Shown: positions 45,123 to 56,816 of the stretch, piece by piece
How the letters are laid out: each line of letters starts with the position of its first letter
Numbering within the stretch: position 1 is the stretch's first letter
DNA from: Eleusine coracana subsp. coracana
Lineage: Eukaryota > Streptophyta > Magnoliopsida > Poales > Poaceae
Assembly (NCBI GenBank): GCA_032690845.1
Contig: CM064423.1
Location: 32,510,044 to 32,574,043, forward strand
Length of the DNA stretch: 64,000 nt
Direction: 5' to 3'
Made by a program: the position numbers and the translations under genes
The notes under the pieces: generated by a model
Told to the model about the DNA's origin: nothing
The model's input: the letters and a program-made list of their open reading frames with translations, nothing else
Databases searched by the model: none

Positions 45123-46746
45123 ATGGTAGGTGGCAAGCGACAGAAGCATCCGGGCACTCCCAGTGACTCGGATGAGGACTTTGATCCTAACGTCTCTCTC
45201 ATTGCTCATCTTGGTGGGGGAGGCAAGCGAGGCCGAGGCGATGACTTCGGCCAAACCACCTCCCGTGGTGTTGGCCTTGGGCGTGGCAAGGGCAAAGGAA
45301 AGGCCCTTCCACCACGGCAGTCTTCCCCTAGTGAGGAGGAGGAAGAGTCAGAGGAGGCAGAAGAGGAAGAGCAGAGTGAGCAGCAGCAGGAGGAGAGTGA
45401 TGGAGAGGGTGAGGCTGAGGCTGAGGTGTTTCAGCCTTAGCCTGGACCTCTTCGCTCCTCTGTCACTTATCAGATGTTGGCACCTCAGGTATCTGAGTAC
45501 TTCAGGATCCCTGTACCTCTGTCCAGGGATGAGATGAAGGAGTACAGGCATACCAACCCCTGGACCCAGCCAAAGCATCCAGGGATTTCAGATATCAGAT
45601 TTTGGGACTTGACTCAGGTGTCCTGGTACCGGAACATTCTCAAGAAGACTACTCACAGAGTTGTTCCCATGAAGTGTATAGACTGGCAGCGGATGGAAGC
45701 AGCCAATGATCCCACTTTTGAGTTGATCCAGGTAGAGTGTGACAGGAGAAACTTGACTGCTATTGTGGGCATACACCAGCACTGGAACGATGAGATCATT
45801 GCCCAGTTCTTCTCTACTTTGTGGGTTAAGTAGGATGAGGAAGATTAGCTGGATTCCAAGATGCACTGGACCATTGAGGGGAACAGGTTCAGTATCACCT
45901 ATTTCAACTTCGCTAACATTCTTAGATTTGATGACTCAGATAATGAGAAGGTGAAGGCCATAGTGTTTGATCCTCAGGAGGACAGTGAGTGGGGTTTCAT
46001 GTATGATGCTAGGTATGCGGACCCCAAGCATGGTGTTGAGATTGGTTCATATCATGGCATGAAGCCATATTTTCAGGTTCTCAACAACATGCTCAGGGTG
46101 ACCTTCACTCCTAAGGTGGGGGACCACACTCACATTCTCAGTTTCACCAAGAGCTTGATGTTTGCTATGAATGAGGGAGGAGAGCCTTTCAGCGTGTTTG
46201 AGTTCATGTGGACAGAGATTCTCTACAACTCCTATACCAGTAAGGCCTCTTTGATCTATGCTCCTTAAGATGATTCTGCGTGTTGTGAGCTGTCAGTTTC
46301 TTTGTGATCACAAGCATCCCTCAGTCATGCCGAAGAAGTTTCCTCTTATTGCGTCTCCTCCCCACGGTGGCACCCCTCCAGCTGCAGATGTGCCACAGAG
46401 TTCAGCAGCAGCAGCAGTGGGAGCGGCAGTCGGCACTAGTGCTGCCCCTCCCCCTCGTTGTCGGTCTTCGAAGGTCTCCCGAGCCATCAGGTCTATGTTT
46501 TGCATATGCCGAGACACTGCAGTGGCAGTTAGAGAGCAGCAGCAGGCTCTTTCTCAGATCCAGACCGATATGAGGACCCTCGCCGCCGCCACCAGTGTTG
46601 AGCGTCCACCTCCAGCTCAGTTCACTCCTGTACCGGACATGGGTACTTATGATGATCTCTAGGGTATCTACACTCAGGCTACACAGGTTGTCCAGGAGGC
46701 TCAGGATGATGATGAGGACAACGACGATGCTTCCACGGATGAGTGA
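45123..46746 (+). pseudogene. Env-like third ORF of Sirevirus D
   Basis: About 540 codons from ATG 45123 to TGA 46744. N-terminal GGKRQKHPGTPSDSDEDFD, basic GKGKGKA patch, then Glu/Gln-rich low complexity; central RDEMKEYRHTNPWTQPK, VVPMKCIDWQRM and HWTIEGNRFSITYFNF; then YHGMKPYFQVLNNMLRVT, a Pro/Ala-rich stretch with CRSSKVSRAIRSMFCICRD, and an acidic tail. Stops at 45438, 45831 and 45846 and a small deletion at 46264 break it; E keeps the deleted residues. I see no signal peptide. The cysteine-containing SMFCICRD segment is the only candidate for a membrane-proximal stretch and is short. So 'envelope' is a positional name, and a DNA- or capsid-related role is equally possible. Confidence 0.85.
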
Positions 46747-46788
46747 GGCTTGAGGTGGTTCTTTTCCTCTTTTTGGTGTTGTGATGCC

Positions 46789-47271
46789 AAAGGGGGAAAA
46801 GAAGATTGGATTGGTTCAATTAGTTTTCTTGTTTGTTTTCATTTTGTGAGTTGTGAGAGTGATGGACAATTTGTACTTGCTTGCTTGTGGTTTGTGGTTT
46901 GTAAAACTCTTTAATCTCCGCATGCTTGTAAAACTCTCTATTTATGCTTTACAAGTTATTGTGCTATTCATGATCCGTGTGATGATGTATTATTGGTTTT
47001 CACTTTCTAGATGCATTTGTGTGAAAATACTTGTCATGTGCATTGTCTCATGTCTTATGCTTAATTTTTGCAAATTGTCTCACATGCACGGTGTTAGGGG
47101 GAGCTCTCATACTTTTCTTTAAATATGTGCATTTTTACTCATTGATTATTATTTCTCATATGCACACACTTAGGGGGAGCTCCACACCTCTTTTATATCA
47201 CAAAATGAAATTTATTGCACATTTCTATGAAATCTAGTTGTATTGTCATCAATCACCAAAAAGGGGGAGAT
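46789..47271 (+). promoter_or_regulatory. Multiple polypurine tracts of element D
   Basis: AAAGGGGGAAAAGAAG at 46789-46804, AGGGGGAG at 47096-47103 and 47172-47179, and the LTR-adjacent AAAAAGGGGGAGA at 47258-47270. Multiple tracts before the 3' LTR are a known Sirevirus trait. Confidence 0.85.
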
Positions 47272-48953
47272 TGAAAGTGCATCTAGGCTCCTAATTTTAT
47301 TTTGGTGATTGGCGTCAATACAATTAAGAATGGACTAATGCTTTCATTGAGTATGTGTGTAGATGACTATCTCAATTTATGAATGAAATGCATTAAAACA
47401 AAAAAAGAGAAAAGAAGATGTCATTTGCCTCAAATTGAAAGTCCAAAATTCACTCAAGAATGAAGGATTCATGTTGTTTTTATTTCTAATCTTGAGTACA
47501 AGTAAACCGTACTATTAAGAGGGGTATAATTTATAAATTTGGTAAAGTCAAATGCTCAAACTTCTCATAAATTCCATTTTTGTCGCCCTCTGTTTTTACC
47601 TTCATCGGCATTGCCGGTGGTCCTCACCGGCATTGCTGATCCACTCTCCCAGAGGCGCTGTGAGGCCCAGACAATTCTCTAGCTTCTGTCTTGTCATCAT
47701 CGGCAGTGCCGGTTGCTTCATCCAGAGAAGGCTGTTCTCTCTGGCTCTCTGGCTGTAGCTCATCGGCAGTGCCGATCACCCTGATTGGCAGTGCCGGTCG
47801 GTTCTACCAGAGAACCACTCTTTCTATTTGGCTCAGCCTGTAGCTCATCGGCAGTGCTGATCCCCTGATCGGCAGTGCCGGTCCCCTCTCCACAGAGACT
47901 GTCAACCCTCGGGGTCTCTGGCTGACTGCGATCGGCAGTGCCGGTTGTCTCGATCGGCAGTGCCGGTGGTTGCATCATCAGCAGTGCTGATGTCTTGATC
48001 GGTAATGTCGGTGCAGGCCGAATCCTTGCCTGCAGATCTATGATAGTGTGTCAGAAACCCTACCGGCAGTGCAGATGGCTTGATCAGCAGTGCTGGTGTG
48101 GGGCGTCCAGATAGGCCAATGGCTCTTTTTGAGCCCCTTGTATAAAAGGGTCTCACCCCACTTCGTGCCCTAACACTAGAACCCGAAAATCATTTGGCAC
48201 TTTTGAGCTTCACGCTCCTCACTCTCCCTCTCCAAGTCCAAGCTTCATTCCTTGAGCTAGGTTTTGAGTGAGCCATTGGTTCCTAGTGAAAAGAGAACCC
48301 ATCCACTCTTGAGCATTCGATATAATCATCTTTGTAAGTTATGCTTGTTACTCTTGGAACTTTGCTCCTAGACGGTTAGAGGTGCCCGTAGAGCTTCCAA
48401 CTTGTGGGGTGACGCCTCGGGAGTTTGTATCACCCATCCCGTAGGGGATTTGCTAGTGGAGAACTCGAGCTCGATCTTTGTGGTTGCTTGAGTGAGAATA
48501 GGGTTGAAAGAGACCCGGTCCTTTGTGGACTTCTCAACGGAGACGTAGAGTTCTTTGTGAGCCCGAACTTCGGTAACAAATCTTGTGTCTCCGTGTGCCC
48601 TTTTATTTACTTGTTGTTTAATTACTCATTATCTAGGTTTTGATCTTGTATTTGCTTAAATTGCTAGATCTACTTGAGTAGCCCTTGTTTTCTTATTTCC
48701 TATTGTCATAGTGTTCCTTTTATTCTACTGTTGTAGTCAATTATCACATCGTAACCGCAAAACCACTTAAACCTAGGTTTCACATGTCTGTCTGTTCATC
48801 CATCGGAACTACCGATCGCCCATCGGCAGTGGCCATCGGCACTGCCGATCACCATCACCAGCACTGCCGGTTAGTCTAATAAATTTGTTTAAGTCCTATT
48901 TCACAGGATTTTTAGATTTGCCTGTTCACCCCCCTCCCTCTAGGCAACTTTCA
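47272..48953 (+). repeat. 3' LTR of element D (1,682 bp)
   Basis: Same organisation as the 5' LTR, TATAAAA at 48141-48147. One palindrome member near 47700 is missing compared with the 5' LTR (its text goes straight from CATCATCGG to GCCGGTTG). Confidence 0.95.
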
Positions 48954-49768
48954 GATAGGTTTCCAACCTCCAACTAGCAGTTGCTTCACGAAAACTGCTT
49001 TCTGGGCGTACTGACCGCACTGTTCGGTCACTACCTGACCGGACCTTCCGGTCACTACAGAACCAACTCCAATGGTTCTGCCCATTGCTGATCCTCGTAC
49101 TGATCAGACCATCCGGTCAGACTTTCTCTCTCCATTCCAGAGAGCATCATTTTCTGCGCCCTTTTGTCCCAAGCTACCTCCGTGCAGATCGGACCGTCCG
49201 GTCTCTACAGGTTTTCACGTTGACAGATTTCCTCGCAGACTTCTATCTAGTTTTCTAGTGACTGTACAGTCCGGTTTCCTCTGACCCCTCTGTGCGGTCA
49301 CTACGTCCAGAAGCTAAAACTCCTCGTCCTTGCTTGACTTTGTTTCTGGCTTCTCCGAACAGCTTCTTTGCTTCTCCACTGCCACCTAGTGTCTGTGATT
49401 TCACTGAGCATCCATGCACATCACCGACTAGTCGTGACCTAAGAGACATGACCTAGAACCCCTTGATAGTCCGTTTTTTCCTATGGACTCAAAGCACTAA
49501 CAACTAGACAAGTGTTCCAAACACTTGCTCCATAGCTTGTCCTTAGCCTTGATCCATCTTCATCAACCCTTGAACTCCATCAAGCTCCAACTCTCCATGC
49601 TTGTGTTCATTGTCATCAATCGCCATGGCACCGTCTACAATCATCATAGAGTAGAAAAGAATTCCTACACGCACAACACTCGTATAGACATTAGTCATAT
49701 TTCATGTTTGTCATTCATCACCAAAATATTCAAACCTTGGGGTGACCTTAATGGTCATGAACCTTACA

Positions 49769-50570
49769 ATCTCCCCCTTTTTGGTGATGGATGACAACCA
49801 CTACTTATGATGATCCAGAACAAAGGAGCCCCTAAAGAATAAGAAGGAAGGGACAATAGACTCAAACAAAAATGAGGAACCAAGAGAAAAGAAAGGTTTG
49901 AAAATTATCTTGGTCCTTACCTTGGAAGTAGTCTCCCCCTCGGAATGTGCTAGGTGTTGAGGGAGAACTACCCAATTATGTAGCGCACATGGAGGTAGAT
50001 GTTTATGTCGGTGTAGATGTTCATTGTTGTTGTAGACATGCACCATTATCTTGATCATCTCTATTTGGTCATCTTCTTTTGGTCTTCATGACTTCTCTTG
50101 TTCTTCCCCCCTTTCTATGATATCGCCCATTTCTTGACTTTTGGATCTTCATGTCCTTCTCCCCTTTGTACTTTTCTCAATCTTGCCTTGGCTTTTGGAT
50201 CTTCATATGTTCTTCTCCCCCTTTGTCACCTATCACCAAAAACCAAAGACAAAATACAAGAGAAGCAAGGACCAAATAATAAATGGAAAGAGTTAGGAAA
50301 CTCCCCCTTTCATGGTGCTCCTCCTTGGTCACGATAGTGTTCCACCATAGCCCCCCTACACACATGAGTTAACAAAATATTTTCTCAAGAATGCAATGGT
50401 TAGTCATTAGTGTGTTGGGATTGTATGAGTCACTTGTCTTTGAGCCGCGTGAGTAGATTTCATCTCGGAGCTCGTTTGAACATGACTCAATGGGCATGAA
50501 GCACAAAGATCACTATGTGATCATCTAGAGGGTAATATACTTACATTGTAAATTAGCAACTCCCCCTAGA
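49769..50570 (-). promoter_or_regulatory. Multiple polypurine tracts of element B
   Basis: Minus-strand G-rich tracts: the LTR-adjacent AAAAAGGGGGAGAT (49769-49782), then GGGGGAG-type tracts near 49935, 50105, 50160, 50215, 50300, 50350 and 50562. This is more than the usual number. The intervening DNA is non-coding. Confidence 0.75.
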
Positions 50571-50936
50571 AACATGCTTGGAAGCATGTAAGGTATCACG
50601 ATGCAAAATACATGAATGCAAAGAGTGTAAATGCAAATGCAACAAGTATACAAATGCATGATGCAATGCTAAAAGAAAGAGAGAGAAAGGCTACAAACCA
50701 AAGTGCCAATGACAAGTTGTTCTCTTCTCAAGCTTACTCACAATGGACCATTCTACAAAGCCTTGGGCATACCATGAACCACCATCCTAAGCTTAACCCA
50801 TATCCATTGCTATCTCACCGAGGTACGAAGTTGACCTACAAGAAGAAGACAAACAAGCATAAAACAAAGGCACAAACAACAAAACAAACAAACAAAAGCT
50901 ATACATATTTACAAGAGACAAGCTTTAGGGTTACTC

Positions 50937-51485
50937 ATGTGAAGTTTGAAAGGTCCAGAACATTGAGTTCTACCCTTAACTTGTTGAAGGTATTCTCGTC
51001 GAGTGGCTTGGTGAAGATATCCGCCAATTATTCATGAGTCCGCACACTCATCAACTCAATGTCCTTCTTCTCAACATGGTCTCTTATGAAATGATGCTTG
51101 ACTTGAATATGCTTTGCATGACCATGATCTCCAGTATTGAGAGCCATTTGAATTGTTGCTTCACTATCACAATATAATGGCATTTGAGTGAAGTTGAGGC
51201 CATAATCCGAGAGAGTTTGCCTCATGTAGAGAAGTTGAGCACAAATGCTCCAGCCGCCATATACTCCACTTCGGCTGTAGATAGAGCCATCGAGTTTTGC
51301 TTCTTTGAGCTCCAAGATACAAGTGATCTTCCAAGAAATTGGCAACCTCCCAATGTGCTCTTTCTATTCACTTTGCATCCCGCAAAGTCCGAATCCGAAT
51401 ACCCAAGTAGCTCAAATCTTGGGTTGGTTCTTCCACTTCAGAGGAAGAGGTTGGTTGAGGTGGTGGAGTTGAGGGCTCATCAATA
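50937..51485 (-). pseudogene. RNase H end of element B pol
   Basis: Reads LLGYSDSDFAG-like sequence in a shifted frame near 51400, then SWSSKKQNSMAL, a decayed YMAAGA region, RQTLSDYGLN, CDSEATIQMAL, HAKHIQVKHHFIRD and LADIFTKPLDE, ending LSNFT at 50937. At least one frameshift lies before 51345 and an in-frame stop after SVRTHE (51028). The N-terminal RT part is deleted. Confidence 0.85.
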
Positions 51486-53246
51486 CGAAGGACTGAGAAG
51501 ACGACCAGAGGGGACGGGGGTGAATGGGAGCCAATTAAAATTCTTCATAAGAACTTGGCCTATATCCCAAATACTGCCCAACCCAACCTTTAACCGAGTC
51601 ACCAAGATTACACACACCAACTTGTGATGTGCTAACCCTAGGCATGACTCAAACCAAAAGGACACATAGCGAAAGCTCAAGAGGGACAAAACAAGAAACA
51701 AGGAAGATTCGACAAATCACAAAACTAAGCTTGACGGAAGATCCATGGTACCCGACGGAAGTTCCAAAGTCCCCGGCAAAGATTCTAACACTCACGGAAG
51801 TTCCGAGCGACAGAAGTTCTGTCACTCACGGAAGTTCCGTGGTCCTTGACAGAAGTTCTATCATGGTGATGGAACTTCTGTCCTAGCAACGGAACTTCTG
51901 TCCTGGACAGTACAGCAGCTCCGTTTCGAAAAGAAAATTACCAAAACCCTATCAAACAAACTCCAAAAATCACGAAATTTGGACCAGATCATCCACAAGA
52001 TTTCACGACTCTACTCTAAAGAGATCCACTCAAATAAAACAAGGAATCATCATGAATTTCAGATCTCATGCCAAGAACACCAAAAAAGGGAAACTTGAGA
52101 AATCTTTGAAATCGAAGGTGCTCGTGCCTTTGATTCTGTCAAGCACATCATAGCACCAAGATCCCCCAAGAAATCCATCCCAAAACTCACTCAAAATCAA
52201 GATCAAAAATCACCACAAAAATAGCTCCGAAAATAGGTAAAAAGAGAAATTCGGGATTTAGGGAGAGAGGAAGAACTTGAGCATGAATTTGAATCTCATA
52301 TCATTGATTTATCAAGTCAAGATACATGGATACAAGGCTTGGAAGCCACCCTCTTCCTCCCACTATTTGGAAGACCAAGAAATGTCTCTCACACATCCAC
52401 TACTCTCCTCTTTACATGAGGCTCTCTCCTAGCATTTTGAATGAACACCTAACACAATGCTAATGGGAAGAGACATCTCTCCCACCAGCCACACCTCTCC
52501 TTATGTAAGCCTAGGGGTTGTCCTAAAGACCATCCTACCCCTCACCTACAATACACTGCCACCTACCACTAGGGGCAAAATGGTCCAACTCTTTTTCCTT
52601 CGCCCGAACGCCATCGAGCCCTTCACAACTTTGCTTCGTCCCGACGCAAGCTCCGCGATGGTGCCACGTGCACCTCCAATCGTCGCCACCAGTTTTGAGG
52701 CCCAAACCGGGAAACCACCTTGCACGCTTTTCAAAGCACGACTTCTCGATCTTGACGCGTGTCACCTCGTCCTGTGATCCTCCTCGTCAGCAAGTCTCTT
52801 CCGCCTCCGGTCCATTGGAAGCCTCTACTTGCACCGATGCCCGATCACCTTTGACTTGGTCAACCACGCCGTCTTGATCACCACCCACGGTTTTGAGGCT
52901 CAACCGCGAAACCGTCCGTGCTTCTTGCCTCTCCACATGTACGGTGTGGATCACCCTTGACTTCACCCGGCCTCCTGATCGTCTGGCCCCAAGTCTCCTA
53001 CTTGTGCCCGATCCTCTCGCCGTTGACCGCCAAGTTGACTCCAGTGACCTACACATCATGAGACAAGCAAACATATTTGCCATCTTCTACAAACTCTCCA
53101 AGATCCTTACCAACTCCGGTTAGTCAAAACCATGATATGCACAACTCTTGCAATCCCCAGATTCCCGCAACTCAAACACAAACTCAACCAATGTCAATTA
53201 CTCATCATATATTGCAAACCATGGCACATATCCACATGGTTGCTCA
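51486..53246 (-). repeat. 3' LTR of element C
   Basis: Palindromes GGAAGTTCCG/GAACTTC at 51735-51905. Compared with the other LTR it lacks the TATATAAGG segment near 52140 and has an extra GGAACTTCTGTCC repeat. It has an additional segment near 52625 (CTTTGCTTCGTCCCGACGC) absent from the right LTR. Confidence 0.93.
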
Positions 53247-53263
53247 ATCTCCCCCTTGATGAG
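53247..53263 (-). promoter_or_regulatory. Polypurine tract of element C
   Basis: Minus strand CTCATCAAGGGGGAGAT abutting the LTR. Further GGGGGAG tracts lie near 53474, 53560, 54541 and 54582. The 53264-54546 interval is otherwise AT-rich non-coding 3' DNA. Confidence 0.85.
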
Positions 53264-54546
53264 TACATTGACAACACCAAATGCACAAAGATTAGAGATT
53301 GAAATGTGAAGCCAAATAAGCACATCCAAATGGCCAAACCTAAAAAAAAGATGAGAAATGGGCCATCTAGCAAAATAGGGATCACAAAACCAAGAGTTGG
53401 CAAAAACAGCGACTTGAGACGCAAAGAGTGTGAAAAGTGCAAGAAGCGCAGGAAAACGCTCAAGGACATGAAATGCTCCCCCTCAACTTATGGTAGGTCT
53501 CATGTAATGCAAAATGGATCATTTTAGGTTTCTTAGCATTATTTGTGCATGACCCACAACTTTCACCCCCTTTGGCAATGAGCTCATCAAAGTAGCAAAA
53601 GAACAAACATGCAATGAATGAAAATACAAACCAAAAGGGCTTCAACAATTATGCAAACAAGCATTTAACCTCGCTAATCATATCCATAGAGCCATGAAGT
53701 GTAAAAGCAATAGCTTACAATCATACAAAGACCAAAAATAGATAGCAAGACATAAACACCAAGAGATATACAAGCTAAGCAAAAAGATTGACTAGCTTAG
53801 ATAGAATCAAATTTGCTCATCATGAGAAAAACGGGCATCAAGTGAATTAAAAGAAACTAGTCAGTCTCAATCTCAACTAGGGCAACAAGCATTCACAGAA
53901 AATGAGCTTTACAAACACTCACATATGCAACAGAGGCTCATTTGATCAAGTGTTTATTGTTTATCCTCGTGTGTCCTCTTATCCATGCGGAGGGTCGCAC
54001 GACTGGGTACAACAAACACCCCGAGGCCTCAAGTCACAGTGTTTGGATTTAGCAATTTAGAATTATTTTGCTCAAAGCACCTAGCAGATTTTTCAAGATG
54101 TATTCACAAGACAAAAGAGCATGCCTTTGCTGCAAAAGGAACACATGTTCCCACAACGTTCCGTCATGAGCTAAACAGTTGCAAAGCCTTCCATTTCGCA
54201 AACACAAGGTGCCAATGCCAAGATATCCTCTAGACTAGCCTCAACACAAGTCTTGACAGGGATAAAAGCAATTATACACATGGTGAGCAAATCTTAGCAA
54301 GATTAGTTCATAAGGTTTACCTTTAAGATTAGCAAGTTGCTCAAAAGAGTCTAAATCAAGCCATCTAGAAAATCTAAGCATGAAAGATTACTATCACATC
54401 CACACAACTTAGCTCAAGCTCAATCATAGCAAAGAGAAATGCAAGAAAGCATAAGAATCAAAGCTCATCTACCAATGAATATATTACATATGAGATGCAA
54501 TGCAAAAAGGTAAGATACATATATAAAAGAGAACACAAACTCCCCC

Positions 54547-55510
54547 TCAAATGATGCCATAAGGATGGCAAACACCAAGCTCCCCCCGAAGAAAAGCAAA
54601 TCTCGTAGCATCTAGGGGCTTGGTAAGGATATCAGCCAATTGGTTTTTGGTGTTGATGTATTTGACCTCAACATCTCCCTTCTCAACATTATCTCTCAGA
54701 AGTGGAATCTCACATTTATGTGTTTGACCTTACCATGTAGGACTGGGTTTTGGCTAAGCATATGGCACTAGAGTTATCACACATGAGTGGAACACCCTTA
54801 AAGGTTAACCCATAGTCTCTCATGGTGGACACAATCCATAGGATTTGTGAGCAGTAGCTAGCAACTGCAACATACTCAGGCTCTGTGGTGCATTGGGCTA
54901 CACTTGATTGCTTACGAGAAGACCAACAGATCAAAGAAGTACCCAAGAAATGGCAAGTATCAGAAGTGCTCTTCTTATTAATTCTACACCCAGCAAAGTC
55001 CACATCCGAATACCCAATGAGATCAAGAGATGAAGATGCAGAGTACCAAAGACTGAACTCAAGGATGTATTTGAGATACCTGAAGGTGCGCTTGACAGCC
55101 TTGCGATGAGTCACCCTTGGGAAAGCTTGAAAGCGAGCACAAAGACACACTGCAAAGTGTATGTCGGGTCTTGTCACCGTCAGGTATAAGAGGGAGCCAA
55201 TCATGCTCCTGTACTCCCTTTGGTCCACTGCTTCACAGTCTTCGTCAGGGTCAAGTGCCATTGTTGTGGACATTGGTGTTGACAACGGCTTCACATTGAC
55301 CATGTTGAACTTCTTCAAGAGATCCTTCGTGTACTTGGCTTGATGTATGAAGGTGCCTTGTTTGCACTGCTTGATTTGAAGTCCAAGAAAGAAGGTGAGC
55401 TCGCCCATCATCGATATCTGAAATTCACTTTCCATAGCTTCCTGAAATCTGGACAGAAGAGCATGAGAGGAACCTCCAAAGATGATATCATCCACGTAAA
55501 TCTAAGATGG
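54547..55510 (-). pseudogene. RT remnant and RNase H of element C
   Basis: Starts abruptly at IYVDDIIFGG, the RT catalytic box, then ISMMGELTFFLGLQIKQ, the RT thumb-connection region, and RNase H (LIGYSDVDFAGC, TTEPEYVAVAS, CDNSSAICLAK, LADILTKPLD). It ends PYGII, stop at 54547. A frameshift near 54720 lies between AKTQS and HINVRFHFLRD. Everything of RT before YVDD, and the linker to integrase, is deleted. The junction follows LKTNTIL near 55500. Confidence 0.88.
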
Positions 55511-56735
55511 TGTTAGTCTTCAAATTCAGAACTCTGTAGGAATGGCCATGAGGGGTGTAGCCAAGAAAGATGCCATCGGAAGATCTCGACTCAAACTTAT
55601 CAAGATTGCCACGCTTGAGAATAAAGCACTTGCAACCAAAGGCACACAAATGAGAAACTGATGGCTTCCTCCCAAAGCATAGCTCATAGGAAGTCACATT
55701 AAGAATTGAACGCAAGAAAATCCGACTGGAAACATAGCAAGCAGTGCTAATGGTCTCAGCCCAGAACCGCCTCGGAGTCTTATGCTCATCGAGCATCGTC
55801 CGGGCCATTTCCACCAAGGTTCTGTTCTTTCTTTTGACCATGCCATTCTGCTGAGGGACACGAGGTGCTAAAAACTGATGCTCAATACCATGCTCAAGAC
55901 AGAAAGCATCAAAGGAGGAGTTCTTGAACTCGGTGCCATTATCACTGCGAATTGCTCGTAATGCACCAGGAAGTTCCTTGAACAACCTCAAAGCTAAGCT
56001 CCGAAAGTGATGAAACACTTCATCCTTGCTCTCAAGAAAGTAAACGCAAAAGTTGCAAGAGTAGTCATCAACAATCACAAGAACATACCACTTCTCACCT
56101 GCCGAACGAACCCGAGAAGGACCAACAGTGTCCATATGAAGCAGCTCTCCAGGACATTCAGTCATCACCAAATTGATTGGTGGATGAGAAGCAGCAATCA
56201 TTTTCCCATGATGACAAGGAGCACAAACCAAATCCTTGTCAAATTTGAGCTTAGGCAATACTCAGATCAAACCTAGGCCACTCAAGCGACAAAGCAAGTC
56301 ACAGCTCATGTGACCTAGTCTCCTATGCCATTTCCAGAGCTCAGAAGAAGATTGAGCAAACAAGCACTTGTGAGAACTAGGAGAACCAGCAAAATCAGCC
56401 TGAAAAACTTTCTCAATGCTAGAAATCCCACAAACCAAAGAGCCATTCGAATCAAGAACACAAGAAGCATTTTTCTTAAAGCGCACTTCCAAACCAACAT
56501 CAAGCAACGAAGAGACAAAGAGGATATTGTACTTGAGATGCCCAACCAAACCAACATCCTTGAGAGTGAATTTTTCATTTACCTTTATCGTGCCTCTTGC
56601 CTTCACTCTCCCTCTCTTGTCATCTCCAAAGGTCACATACTCCCGGCGCTTCAGAGAAGTGAGGCTGGAGAACCACTTTGCATCTCTGGTCATGTGGCAC
56701 GAACACCCGAAGTCCATCAACCATTTGTTCTCCAG
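55511..56735 (-). pseudogene. Protease and integrase of element C
   Basis: Protease motif reads DFGCSCHMTRD where DSGCSRHMTGD is usual, so the catalytic Ser and the flanking Arg and Gly are changed. Integrase: KWHRRLGHMSC, stop after LGLI (56262), CAPCHHGK, HMDTVGP, VDDYS, IRSDNGTEFKN, and PQQNGMVKRKNRTL, where the catalytic Glu of VERKN reads Lys. Then FWAETISTACYV, YELCFGRKPS, GIFLGYTPHGHSYRVLN and the deletion junction. Two catalytic sites are therefore changed by single bases. Confidence 0.9.
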
Positions 56736-56816
56736 GCCTCCACCTGCTGCCTAAAAAGAACGAGAAGGAAAGATCGATGACTCGGTACTGGGGTTAGAAA
56801 GAAAACACTTGAGAAG

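Larger units (their letters stand above)
36837..48953 (+). mobile_element. Sirevirus-type copia element D with env-like gene, 12,117 bp
   Basis: Both LTRs are present, ends TGAAAGT/ACTTTCA, with a target duplication TATAG (36832-36836) and GATAG (48954-48958), four of five bases matching. Order: LTR, long gag, protease, integrase, RT, RNase H, a 1.1-kb spacer, env-like gene, several polypurine tracts, LTR. This is the Sirevirus plan. The element is dead: primer-binding site lost, stops in every gene, an internal deletion after integrase, and a changed RT catalytic residue. It shares its family with E. Confidence 0.95.
32277..49768 (-). repeat. Shared LTR of elements A and B, thrice split
   Basis: Pieces: 32277-32639, 36376-36836 and 48954-49768. 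The outer ends TGTAAGG and CCTTACA are perfect inverted repeats. Removing the two insertions and their duplications leaves about 1.63 kb, a normal length here. A primer-binding site lies at its left edge and a polypurine tract (49769-49782) at its right, so it ends one internal region and begins the next. Palindromes of GACCGGACCTTCCGGTC type lie at 49010-49310. A minus-strand TATATAA is split by the D insertion. A 25-bp C run lies at 32610-32634. Confidence 0.85.
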
